10,150 nt of DNA from an uncultured Collinsella sp. Its GTDB lineage: Bacteria; Actinomycetota; Coriobacteriia; Coriobacteriales; Coriobacteriaceae. The stretch's first letter is position 1, and every line of letters begins with the position of its first letter. A program made the translations under genes and the position numbers. The stretch spans positions 1-10,150 of the forward strand of contig CABVDJ010000042.1 of the NCBI GenBank assembly GCA_902497025.1, given 5' to 3'. Positions 1 to 5,681 of this stretch are shown here, one piece after another. The notes under the pieces were generated by a model, which saw nothing but the letters and a program-made list of their open reading frames with translations, did not search any database and had not been told where the DNA came from.

Positions 1-543
1 GTTGACCACGCAGCCCGCCGCGCCCTGCATCTCGGAGACGGCTGCCATCTGCACGGAGCGCTTACCGGTGGTGGTGCCACCGCCCACGCCTACAAAGACC
101 GGGCACTCGGCGACGGTCAGCAGCGCTTGCGTAATGGCGGGCTGCGGCGTGAAGGGGTAGACCGCAAAGACGGCATCGGCGTTGGAGTTGCGGATAACCG
201 CGACATCGGTGGTGTAAATGAGCGACTTGATGCGGCGGCCAAAGAGCGTGAAGCCGCTGGCCTCCTCGATCTCGTCGGGCATGCGAAGGGCGGCCTTGCG
301 CAGGCGTCCGTCGATGGGCAGGGGCTCCATAGGGAGCAGACCGTTGGGCGTGACGGCTACTTGGGGCTCGGCGAACTCGTCTGCGAGCTCGACCTCGGAA
401 AAATCGACCGAGGCGACGATGTCCTCGTGCACCTCGGCGGGCACATCGATGGGAGCTTGGTCGTTTGCCGCCGCAGGCGTGTCGAAGGAGCTGGTGCCGA
501 CGAAGGCGTCGACGCGCTCATTTAGATCGTTGAGGGTATCCAT
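1..543 (-). CDS. Conserved TIM-barrel-like protein of unknown function (family often labelled 'hydrolase'), N-terminal 181 residues, cut by the window edge
   Basis: An open frame reads leftward from ATG at 543 and is still open at position 1, so only the N-terminal 181 residues are present. Residues 1 to about 78 are acidic and proline-rich, look disordered, and resemble nothing I know. From about residue 79 (GRLRKAALRMPDEIEEASG) the sequence is well ordered, with IKSLIYTTDVAVIRN, then ADAVFAVYPFTPQPAITQAL, then a glycine loop PVFVGVGGGTTTGKRS near residues 147-162. This order matches, from memory, a barrel-like family common in gut Firmicutes and Coriobacteria that databases label hydrolase without biochemical support. 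The glycine-rich loop after a beta strand could bind a phosphate. An in-frame TAG lies four codons upstream, so 543 is the only ATG available. No Shine-Dalgarno sequence precedes it, and a TAGAAT box lies nine bases upstream, suggesting a leaderless start. Coding is certain; function is unknown. Confidence 0.82.
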   Translation of the reverse strand, partial: MDTLNDLNERVDAFVGTSSFDTPAAANDQAPIDVPAEVHEDIVASVDFSEVELADEFAEPQVAVTPNGLLPMEPLPIDGRLRKAALRMPDEIEEASGFTLFGRRIKSLIYTTDVAVIRNSNADAVFAVYPFTPQPAITQALLTVAECPVFVGVGGGTTTGKRSVQMAAVSEMQGAAGCVVN

Positions 544-552
544 GGAGGCTCG

Positions 553-558
553 ATTCTA
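553..558 (-). promoter_or_regulatory. Candidate -10 box (TAGAAT) for the leftward TIM-barrel-like gene
   Basis: On the minus strand TAGAAT matches the TATAAT consensus at five of six positions and ends nine bases before the ATG at 543. Transcription would then start within a few bases of the start codon, which fits the absence of a Shine-Dalgarno sequence. No good -35 hexamer is visible at 16-18 bases, so the call rests on the -10 box and its spacing alone. Confidence 0.35.
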
Positions 559-693
559 TGTGATGATGGCCGGCGCGATGCAGCCGGAATTGCGAATGCT
601 AAATCGTTTGACGAGTTGATTTTTCCCCGCCGCGCCATCCGTTAGACCGAAGGGCCGGCGAACGTGAAGGAGCTGTGGTGGCGGGTATCGAGG

Positions 694-702
694 TGCTATC
701 TT
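694..702 (+). promoter_or_regulatory. Candidate extended -10 element (TGCTATCTT) for the small membrane protein gene
   Basis: TGC followed by TATCTT fits an extended -10 promoter and lies 32 bases before the ATG at 735, leaving room for a short leader with the AGAGG ribosome binding site. The -35 region is poor. A similar TGCTA core precedes queA (TGCTAGGAT), and GCTATCCT precedes the DUF3267 gene, which mildly supports it as a shared promoter form. Confidence 0.35.
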
Positions 703-734
703 GAAAGTCCCGTTTAAAAGAGAGGTGACGCGGT

Positions 735-905
735 ATGGAATTTTCGGCAATGTTGGGCTCGATTGGCCTATGCGTGGGCGCAATCGTAGCCGCCGCGGTC
801 ATCTACTTTGTGGTCACGGCCATTAAGGGCAAAGGGGCCGAACGCAAGGAGCGCGCGATGCTTAAACAGCATCGCGACCAGCAGGGCAAACGCGCACAGA
901 GATAG
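735..905 (+). CDS. Small single-pass membrane protein, 56 residues, unknown function
   Basis: ATG at 735 is preceded by AGAGGTG (721-727) at a normal ribosome-binding distance, and the frame closes at TAG 903-905. The product starts MEFSAMLGSIG, has one hydrophobic segment at about residues 7-30 rich in Ala, Val, Ile and Gly, and then a strongly basic tail (KGKGAERKERAMLKQHRDQQGKRAQR). By the positive-inside rule the tail should be cytoplasmic, giving an N-out, C-in single-span protein. The size and layout resemble small bacterial membrane proteins that anchor or modulate larger complexes, but I recognise no family. The codons GGC, CGC, GTC and GCC match the neighbours, which supports real coding. 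The gene stands alone, divergent from the TIM-barrel gene and convergent with the methyltransferase gene, whose stop codon begins 25 bases away. A hairpin lies inside the coding tail (854-876). Confidence 0.7.
   Translation: MEFSAMLGSIGLCVGAIVAAAVIYFVVTAIKGKGAERKERAMLKQHRDQQGKRAQR
854..876 (+). other. Perfect 9-bp hairpin inside the 3' part of the small membrane protein gene
   Basis: CGCGATGCT (854-862) and AGCATCGCG (868-876) are perfect reverse complements around the loop TAAAC. No T-run follows, so it is not a classical intrinsic terminator. It could slow transcription or protect mRNA where two convergent genes end close together, or it may be a by-product of codon choice. Confidence 0.4.
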
Positions 906-929
906 CTTGTTGAGTTTTGGATCCGTGCG

Positions 930-2033
930 CTAGCTGCGTTTTCGAATCAGGGCAATGTAGAAGCCCTCAAAGTCGCGGCTAGGCGGAATGGTCAGCGTGC
1001 CGGGCAGGCCGTTGGCGATGGCCGATACCTGACTCGCAGCAATGGCCTCGGTCAGGGCGTTGGACTCGATGTGCGGCTCCTCACCAGCTTCCTGGGCGCG
1101 GCGTGCTTCACTTTCGCTTGGCGTGCCGTCGAGGGGGATGAGCTCGCAGTCCATATGCTTGTCGAGGGCCTCTTGCAGGGTGTCCTCATTTTCCTGCGGC
1201 AAGATCGAACAGGTGGAATAGACGAGCGTGCCGCCCGGTTTGAGGGCTCCCATGGCACGGTCCAGAAGCGCGCGCTGTGAGCGGGCGCACTTGCTCAGCA
1301 GCTGCTCGGTCAGGCCGCGCAGGCTTTTCTCGTTGCCGCTGATGACGGTGCCCGTGCCGGTGCAGGGGGCGTCGAGCAGGATGCGGTCGAAGCGGAAGAA
1401 CTCGTCGAGCTCGCGTGCGTCGATGCGCATGACGGGCACGTTTTTGGCACCCTGGCGATGGAGGTTTGACTCGAGCTTTTCGGCGCGGGGAATGCTCATC
1501 TCGCAGGCTGTGAGGTGCGCCTGGCCCTGGGTGAGGGCGGCAATCTGCGTCGTCTTGCCGCCAGGGGCTGCGCACATGTCCAGGATGTCCTCGCCTGCCT
1601 GGGCGCCCAACACCAAAGGCGGCATCATGGACGACAGGCTCTGTAGGTAGATCTTGCCGTCGCGGTAGATGTCGAGATCCCACAGATCGGAAACCTGGGC
1701 CTCAGGCAGGATAAAGGCGTCTGGGTACCAGGCGACGGGGTAGTGGGCGATGCCGGCGGCATCGAGCGCCGCAGCGATGTCCTCGGCGCTCGCCTTGAGC
1801 GTGTTGGCGCGCAGCGTGACCGGGCGTGTGACCGCGGCGCCAAAGCCCTCGATCATGAGCTCGGCATCGGCGGGGGCATAGGCGCCGGCGACCGTATCGA
1901 CCATAAAGCGCGGTAGGTCGGCGGCGCAGGGAAGGGCGGCAAGCTGGTCGGAAAGCTCGGTGGCAGCAAACTGCCTAAGCTTGAGCTCGGGCTTAACCTG
2001 CTTTTTCTGCTTACGACGACGCGGCTTGGACAT
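930..2033 (-). CDS. RsmB/NOP family SAM-dependent RNA cytosine-C5 methyltransferase
   Basis: The 367-residue product carries the full signature of RNA m5C methyltransferases of the NOP2/Sun/RsmF group. The SAM-binding loop is DMCAAPGGKT at residues 152-161, motif IV is DAPCTGTG at 221-228 with Cys224, and motif VI is STCS at 273-276 with Cys275. In this family the motif VI cysteine attacks C6 of the target cytosine and the motif IV cysteine helps release the product. A pre-domain (about residues 25-140) precedes the Rossmann core, and the first 18 residues form a basic tail suited to RNA contact. The protein has neither the NusB-like N-terminal domain of RsmB nor the long C-terminal PUA-like extension of E. 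coli RsmF, so the exact target (rRNA or tRNA) cannot be read from sequence. The start is supported by GGAAGGA seven bases before the ATG. It lies downstream of the MetRS-like gene on the same strand, separated by a palindromic repeat. Confidence 0.93.
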   Translation of the reverse strand: MSKPRRRKQKKQVKPELKLRQFAATELSDQLAALPCAADLPRFMVDTVAGAYAPADAELMIEGFGAAVTRPVTLRANTLKASAEDIAAALDAAGIAHYPVAWYPDAFILPEAQVSDLWDLDIYRDGKIYLQSLSSMMPPLVLGAQAGEDILDMCAAPGGKTTQIAALTQGQAHLTACEMSIPRAEKLESNLHRQGAKNVPVMRIDARELDEFFRFDRILLDAPCTGTGTVISGNEKSLRGLTEQLLSKCARSQRALLDRAMGALKPGGTLVYSTCSILPQENEDTLQEALDKHMDCELIPLDGTPSESEARRAQEAGEEPHIESNALTEAIAASQVSAIANGLPGTLTIPPSRDFEGFYIALIRKRS

Positions 2034-2052
2034 CCGTCTTTCCTTCCACCTA

Positions 2053-2170
2053 AATGATTATTCTGGGACGGGGATTAAAAAATCATTTAATCCCCGTCCC
2101 AAAAAGACTAGTTTGTGGCGCCCGGGAATGATTTTTTAATCCCCGTCCCAGAATAATCATTCCCGGGCGC
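2053..2170. repeat. Nested palindromic intergenic repeat (REPIN/MITE-like), built on a GGGACGGGGATTAAA core
   Basis: Two 35-bp arms, 2053-2087 and 2127-2161, are perfect reverse complements separated by 39 bp. Each arm also begins AATGATT and ends AATCATT, so it has its own 7-bp inverted ends. The 15-bp core GGGACGGGGATTAAA occurs three times: on the minus strand as 2135-2149 and 2086-2100, and on the plus strand as 2065-2079. The pair 2065-2079/2086-2100 forms a 15-bp hairpin with a 6-base loop. A second perfect pair, GCGCCCGGGAATGATT at 2118-2133 with 2155-2170, forms a 16-bp stem around another core copy. Together these fill the gap between two minus-strand genes. Such layered palindromes are typical of non-autonomous mobile repeats (REPIN or MITE). 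No target-site duplication was identified and no transposase is encoded nearby. Confidence 0.85.
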
Positions 2171-2181
2171 GTTGCGTTTGC

Positions 2182-4332
2182 CTAGTACTGGCTCTCGTGC
2201 TTGCTAAAGAAATCGAAGCGCGGGGGCAGTGGCTTTACGCGGTGCTCGCCGGGCTTCTCGCCCAGGCTCTCCACAAACTCGTCCGTGGAGGCAAAGATGT
2301 TATCCCAGCTAAAGAAGGCGACCGGATCGACGTCGAAGTACTCACAGATGAGCTCGCAGCCGGCCGGCACAATACCGTGCATCAGGACGGTGGCCACGCG
2401 CAGCTCGGTAAAGGCGTCGACGAGGGCCTGCGTCATGGCGGCGTTTGCTGGCTCGCCCTCGAGCTTGTTGGCGACCTTGGAGGCGTCGCTCCAGCGCTTG
2501 TTGGCGGCGCGCAGGTAGTCGTCGCACACGGCAAGCGCGCGGTGCGTCTCGAACTTGTACATGGCCTGCTCAAAGGCGAGGGCTGCCTGTTGGGCGGCTT
2601 CGACCACGGTGTCAGAAGCGGCGCCGGCGGGAATGCAACCGTTGCGATAGGGGCTCTCGTCGCCTTCCTTGACAGCGACGCCGTAGAAGCAGCTGCGGGC
2701 CAGGCGGTTGAAGACGCCGGTCAGCAGCGCGCTCTCCTTAAGGGCCGGGTCGATAACGCGCTTGTCGTCGCAGGCGCGCACCTCGTTGCCGTCCTTGTCC
2801 TTGCCGGTCACGCGCGTGTCGTATGCCTTAGGGCTAAAGCTTACCGGCTTCTCGGACAGGCCGAGCGACAGCCAGTGCGCGCGCATTTGCTCGCAGGTGT
2901 AGTGGTTGAGCAGGTCGTCTGCCGGCGGGGGAGGCGTCTGCGAGGACGAGCTGGCCTTTTTGCCCATGTAGAGTAGGTGGTAGCAGGCGCTGACGGTGCT
3001 CTGCGTGAGGTCCCAGCCCAGGGCCTCCCACATGGCGGTCTGCGCGATGCAGTAGAAATAGATGTTGTCCTGACCGATGAACTGGTAGATCTGTGCGTCG
3101 TCCGAGCACCACCAGTCGCGCCAGTCGAGCGAGCTGTGCTGGTAGGTGGGTGCGGGCACCTGCGTGGAGTCGGGGGCGGGCTCGCCCATGAGGGCGGCGT
3201 CCTGGGCGGCGACACCCTCGGTCACGCCGGCAGCACGGGCGTCGCGGGCGAGTACGGTACGCGTGTAGCTGATGGGCGCCCACAGGCTCTCGGGCCAGCA
3301 CCAGCAGGTGACGTCGGAGACGCCATCGACCTCGGGTACCGGAACGCCCCAATCGATGTTGCCGGTGATGCGGAAGGGCACGAGCGCCTTGCCGCTGCGG
3401 AAGCGCACGCCACCGTTGGCGAGCACCGCGTGGGCATCGTCGCGCTCCTTCCAGCTGGGGAAGGTGACGGTAAAGCTGCTCTTGTTACCCTCGGGCTCCA
3501 GCACAGTGTGCTCGGGCAGCTGGTCCTCGACGGCGTCGAAAGCCTCGCGGAACTTGTTCTGAATATAGAGCTGCGCCGGCAGCAGCCACTCCTCCATGGT
3601 CTTGGAGACCACGGAGCGAACCTGCGGGTTCTGGGCGAGCTTGGCGGTATAGGTCTTCATAAAGTCGAGGTAGGCCGGCAGGTCAAAGTAGAGGTTGTCG
3701 ACCGGGCGTAGCTCGGGCACCTCGCCGGTGAGCTGGCTCTTGGGCGCGATGAGCTCCTCGGGCTCAAACTGGTGACCCAGGTCGCACTCGTCGGCATAAG
3801 CCTTCTCGGACTTGCAGCCCTGGATGGGGCAGCGGCCGATCACCTGGCGGCCGTTGAGGAACGTGCCGGCCTTGGCATCGTAGAACTGCAGCGTGGAGCG
3901 CTTGGAGATGGTGCCCTGCTCGTGCAGGCGCTTGATAATCTCGGCGGTCACCTCGTTGTGAATCTGCGCAGCCGGCTCAAGGCCCGAGCCGCCGTAGATG
4001 TCACAGCTGATGTTGTAGTTGTTGAGGGTCGCGGCCTGGCGGGAGTGATTGGATTCGACATACTCGCTAATGGACTTATCGTAGCCTTCGTTCTCCTTGA
4101 GCTTGCGGTAGCTCTCCATGATGGGCGAGCCATAGCAGTCGGTGCCCGAGGTGAAGATGACGTTCTCGCGGCCAAGGCGGTCGCGCAGGAAGCGGGCGAA
4201 GAAGTCGGCAGGGACAAAGACGCCGCCAACGTGGCCAAAGTGAAGGCCCTTGTTGCCGTAGGGCTCGCCGGCGGTAACGATGGCGCGGCGAGGCCAGCTG
4301 GGACGGTCGTTCATGGAGTATTTGGATGCCAT
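2182..4332 (-). CDS. Methionyl-tRNA-synthetase-like class I tRNA ligase paralogue with degenerate KMSKS motif
   Basis: The 716-residue product has the architecture of a class I MetRS. The N-terminal Rossmann half has the HIGH-type motif HFGH at residues 31-34 and TSGTDCYGSPI at 61-71. A zinc-knuckle-like insert follows with C168, C173, C183 and H187 (GRCPIQGC ... DECDLGH). Then come DNLYFDLPAYLDF, NIDWGVPVP (325-333), WPESLWAPISYT (346-357) and QFIGQDNIYFY (417-427). The C-terminal helical part contains FNRL and a late ELRVATVLMHGIVPAGCE segment as in MetRS anticodon-binding domains. Where KMSKS is expected the sequence is KKASSSSQTPPPP (458-470). From memory, a KKASSS variant is conserved in a family annotated 'class I tRNA ligase family protein' in gut anaerobes, so this is probably a specialised paralogue rather than the housekeeping enzyme. 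An extra segment lies at about 250-320 and a loop rich in Ala and Pro at 362-403. The start at 4332 is chosen for AAGGAG four bases upstream; in-frame codons run on to 4425 without a binding site. Confidence 0.85.
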   Translation of the reverse strand: MASKYSMNDRPSWPRRAIVTAGEPYGNKGLHFGHVGGVFVPADFFARFLRDRLGRENVIFTSGTDCYGSPIMESYRKLKENEGYDKSISEYVESNHSRQAATLNNYNISCDIYGGSGLEPAAQIHNEVTAEIIKRLHEQGTISKRSTLQFYDAKAGTFLNGRQVIGRCPIQGCKSEKAYADECDLGHQFEPEELIAPKSQLTGEVPELRPVDNLYFDLPAYLDFMKTYTAKLAQNPQVRSVVSKTMEEWLLPAQLYIQNKFREAFDAVEDQLPEHTVLEPEGNKSSFTVTFPSWKERDDAHAVLANGGVRFRSGKALVPFRITGNIDWGVPVPEVDGVSDVTCWCWPESLWAPISYTRTVLARDARAAGVTEGVAAQDAALMGEPAPDSTQVPAPTYQHSSLDWRDWWCSDDAQIYQFIGQDNIYFYCIAQTAMWEALGWDLTQSTVSACYHLLYMGKKASSSSQTPPPPADDLLNHYTCEQMRAHWLSLGLSEKPVSFSPKAYDTRVTGKDKDGNEVRACDDKRVIDPALKESALLTGVFNRLARSCFYGVAVKEGDESPYRNGCIPAGAASDTVVEAAQQAALAFEQAMYKFETHRALAVCDDYLRAANKRWSDASKVANKLEGEPANAAMTQALVDAFTELRVATVLMHGIVPAGCELICEYFDVDPVAFFSWDNIFASTDEFVESLGEKPGEHRVKPLPPRFDFFSKHESQY

Positions 4333-4413
4333 GGGACTCCTTCGCATATGGTGAGAGCGCAGCCGGGCGTGGGGCTCGGCGGCGCGGTGGTCAATTCGTG
4401 CATATCGTTCGAC

Positions 4414-4419
4414 ATTATC
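4414..4419 (-). promoter_or_regulatory. Candidate extended -10 box (TGC GATAAT) for the MetRS-like gene
   Basis: On the minus strand TGCGATAAT matches an extended -10 (GATAAT, five of six to consensus). Initiation near 4407 would give a leader of about 75 bases before the AAGGAG site and ATG at 4332. No clear -35 hexamer is seen. The 132-base gap 4333-4464 is divergent, with the DUF3267 gene starting on the other strand. Confidence 0.4.
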
Positions 4420-4450
4420 GCACATGCGGACGGGTACGTGGCAGGGGCGC

Positions 4451-4456
4451 TATCCT
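4451..4456 (+). promoter_or_regulatory. Candidate -10 box (TATCCT) for the DUF3267-queH operon, implying a leaderless or nearly leaderless start
   Basis: TATCCT ends eight bases before the ATG at 4465. Transcription would begin at or within a base or two of the start codon, and no Shine-Dalgarno sequence is present there. This mirrors the layout at 543 on the other strand. The -35 region is not recognisable. Confidence 0.4.
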
Positions 4457-4464
4457 AAGATGCT

Positions 4465-5031
4465 ATGAATGAGATTTCCAACATACATGCGTTTGAAGAC
4501 GAGGATTTTCTGCACGCTTGCTTTGTGTGGGGGATGGCCGTGCTTGTGGTGTTTGCCGTGTGCCTGGTGCCGGTGTTTATGCTGCTGGGCGGGCCTGCAG
4601 ACTTGGATGTGGCTGACGCGGGCGGCTGGATGGCCGTCTTGGGCTGGATGGTCGGCTTGACTGCGGTTTCGGCGGCTTCATTTGCCGTGCACGAGCTGGT
4701 GCACGGTGTGTTTTTTAAGCTGCTGGCGCCTGCGGGCGCGAAGGTGACCTTTGGGGCGAATCGCGAGACGGCGATGATCTATGCCTGCGCCGAAGGCGTT
4801 GTGTATTCGCGCCGGCGGTACATGGCGATTTGCCTGGCGCCGACGGTTGTTGTGACGGCGGCGCTTGCCCTGGGGTTTGCGTTCTCGGGCTATCCGCTGC
4901 TGTGCTATCTGGCTGCCGGCTTGCATTTGTCGGGCTGTGTAGGCGACTGGTATTACGTGCGGACCATTTTGCGCGACCGCCGCATTGTCGCCTGCGAGGA
5001 TACGTCCTTTGGCGTGCGCTTTTTTGGGTGA
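4465..5031 (+). CDS. DUF3267-type membrane zincin metallopeptidase (putative)
   Basis: The 188-residue protein has about four hydrophobic segments (roughly residues 18-41, 54-75, 119-141 and 143-160) and an HExxH zinc motif, HELVH at 76-80, immediately after the second segment. The motif sits in AVHELVHGVFFKLLAP, the arrangement I associate with DUF3267 'putative zincin peptidase' proteins. They are distantly related to site-2-protease-like membrane metalloproteases but have no proven substrate. A third zinc ligand may lie in GCVGDWYYVR (157-166), where Asp161 is a candidate. The 'HELVHG ... GANRETAMIYACAEG' region is typical of the family. The ATG at 4465 has no Shine-Dalgarno sequence and lies eight bases after a TATCCT box, suggesting leaderless translation. 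Its stop codon overlaps the ribosome binding site of queH by one base, so the two genes are almost certainly cotranscribed; a functional link to queuosine is not implied. Confidence 0.8.
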   Translation: MNEISNIHAFEDEDFLHACFVWGMAVLVVFAVCLVPVFMLLGGPADLDVADAGGWMAVLGWMVGLTAVSAASFAVHELVHGVFFKLLAPAGAKVTFGANRETAMIYACAEGVVYSRRRYMAICLAPTVVVTAALALGFAFSGYPLLCYLAAGLHLSGCVGDWYYVRTILRDRRIVACEDTSFGVRFFG

Positions 5032-5041
5032 GGAGATGTCG

Positions 5042-5617
5042 ATGAAGTCGTTGTTGCTGCATGCGTGCTGTGCACCATGCTCGCTTGAGCCGGTCCGCCT
5101 GCTGCGCGAGGAGGGGTTTGAGCCCACGATTTGCTGGACCAACCCCAATATTCAACCGCGCGATGAATGGCAGCGCCGCTTGGACGAGCTGCGCCGGTGG
5201 TGTGCCGATGGCGACATCGAGCTCATCGAGGCAGGGGAGGACCGCGATCGCTGGGAGACCGGCGTGGCACCGCTGGGTGCCGATCGGCCTCGTCGCTGTC
5301 GCGCGTGCTATGCCCTGCGCTTGGCCGCGGCGTGCCGCGTGGCCCAGGAGCGCGGGTTTGAGTTTGTGGGCACGACGCTCGCCGTCTCGCCGTACCAGCT
5401 GTTCGATACCTGCAATGACGTGCTTGAGCGCTTGGCGGCGGCACATGGGCTCACCCCGGTGATTCGCGATTTTCGCCCGTATTACCCCGAGGCGACACGC
5501 CGTTCGCGCGAGCTTGGCATGTATCGGCAGAACTACTGTGGTTGCCGCTTCTCGGCTGTCGAGGCGGCCATGGACCGCGCCCGCATCCGCGACGAGCGCA
5601 AAGCCGCCAAAAAGTAG
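5042..5617 (+). CDS. queH: Epoxyqueuosine reductase QueH
   Basis: QueH (formerly DUF208) reduces epoxyqueuosine in tRNA to queuosine, the last step of the pathway, and is the non-homologous replacement for cobalamin-dependent QueG. The 191-residue product shows all family hallmarks: LLHACCAPCS at residues 5-14 (Cys9, Cys10, Cys13), NPNIQPRDEWQRR at 34-46, CRACYALRL at 86-94 (Cys86, Cys89), TTLAVSPYQ at 111-119, and GMYRQNYCGCRFS at 159-171 (Cys166, Cys168). The conserved cysteines bind the iron-sulfur cluster and associated metal centre. AGGAG at 5031-5035 lies six bases before ATG 5042, so this start is preferred over ATG 5036, which directly abuts AGGAG. It begins ten bases after the DUF3267 stop codon and is followed 64 bases later by queA, the gene for the preceding step. 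The C-terminus is a short basic tail (RDERKAAKK). Confidence 0.95.
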   Translation: MKSLLLHACCAPCSLEPVRLLREEGFEPTICWTNPNIQPRDEWQRRLDELRRWCADGDIELIEAGEDRDRWETGVAPLGADRPRRCRACYALRLAAACRVAQERGFEFVGTTLAVSPYQLFDTCNDVLERLAAAHGLTPVIRDFRPYYPEATRRSRELGMYRQNYCGCRFSAVEAAMDRARIRDERKAAKK

Positions 5618-5645
5618 TTCACTTGGGACGTCAGCCTGCTAGGAT
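5618..5645 (+). promoter_or_regulatory. Candidate internal promoter for queA (TTCACT - 16 bp - TAGGAT)
   Basis: TTCACT at 5618-5623 matches four of six bases of the -35 consensus, and TGC-TAGGAT at 5637-5645 is an extended -10 with 16-bp spacing. This would place a start near 5652, with a roughly 30-base leader carrying AAGGAG before the GTG at 5682. It would let queA be transcribed independently of the upstream operon. Based on pattern only. Confidence 0.4.
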
Positions 5646-5681
5646 GTAGAGCGGACTTTAGCTATATAAGGAGAATCCGAC

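Noticed and set aside
127..619. Two overlapping plus-strand frames at 127-525 and 218-619
   Set aside because: The minus strand here encodes a conserved TIM-barrel-like protein running off the left edge; the plus-strand products are low-complexity shadows.
892..930. GCGCAC/GTGCGC inverted repeat as a terminator between the convergent genes near 905-930
   Set aside because: Arms are only 6 bp with a 27-base loop and no T-run; likely chance.
2053..2170. CRISPR array
   Set aside because: The repeats are inverted and overlapping, without regular spacers of constant length, and no cas genes are present.
2197..4458. Three long plus-strand open frames opposite the MetRS-like gene (2197-2976, 2977-3711, 3772-4458)
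   Set aside because: They are antisense shadows caused by high GC; the minus strand encodes a continuous protein with clear class I synthetase motifs.
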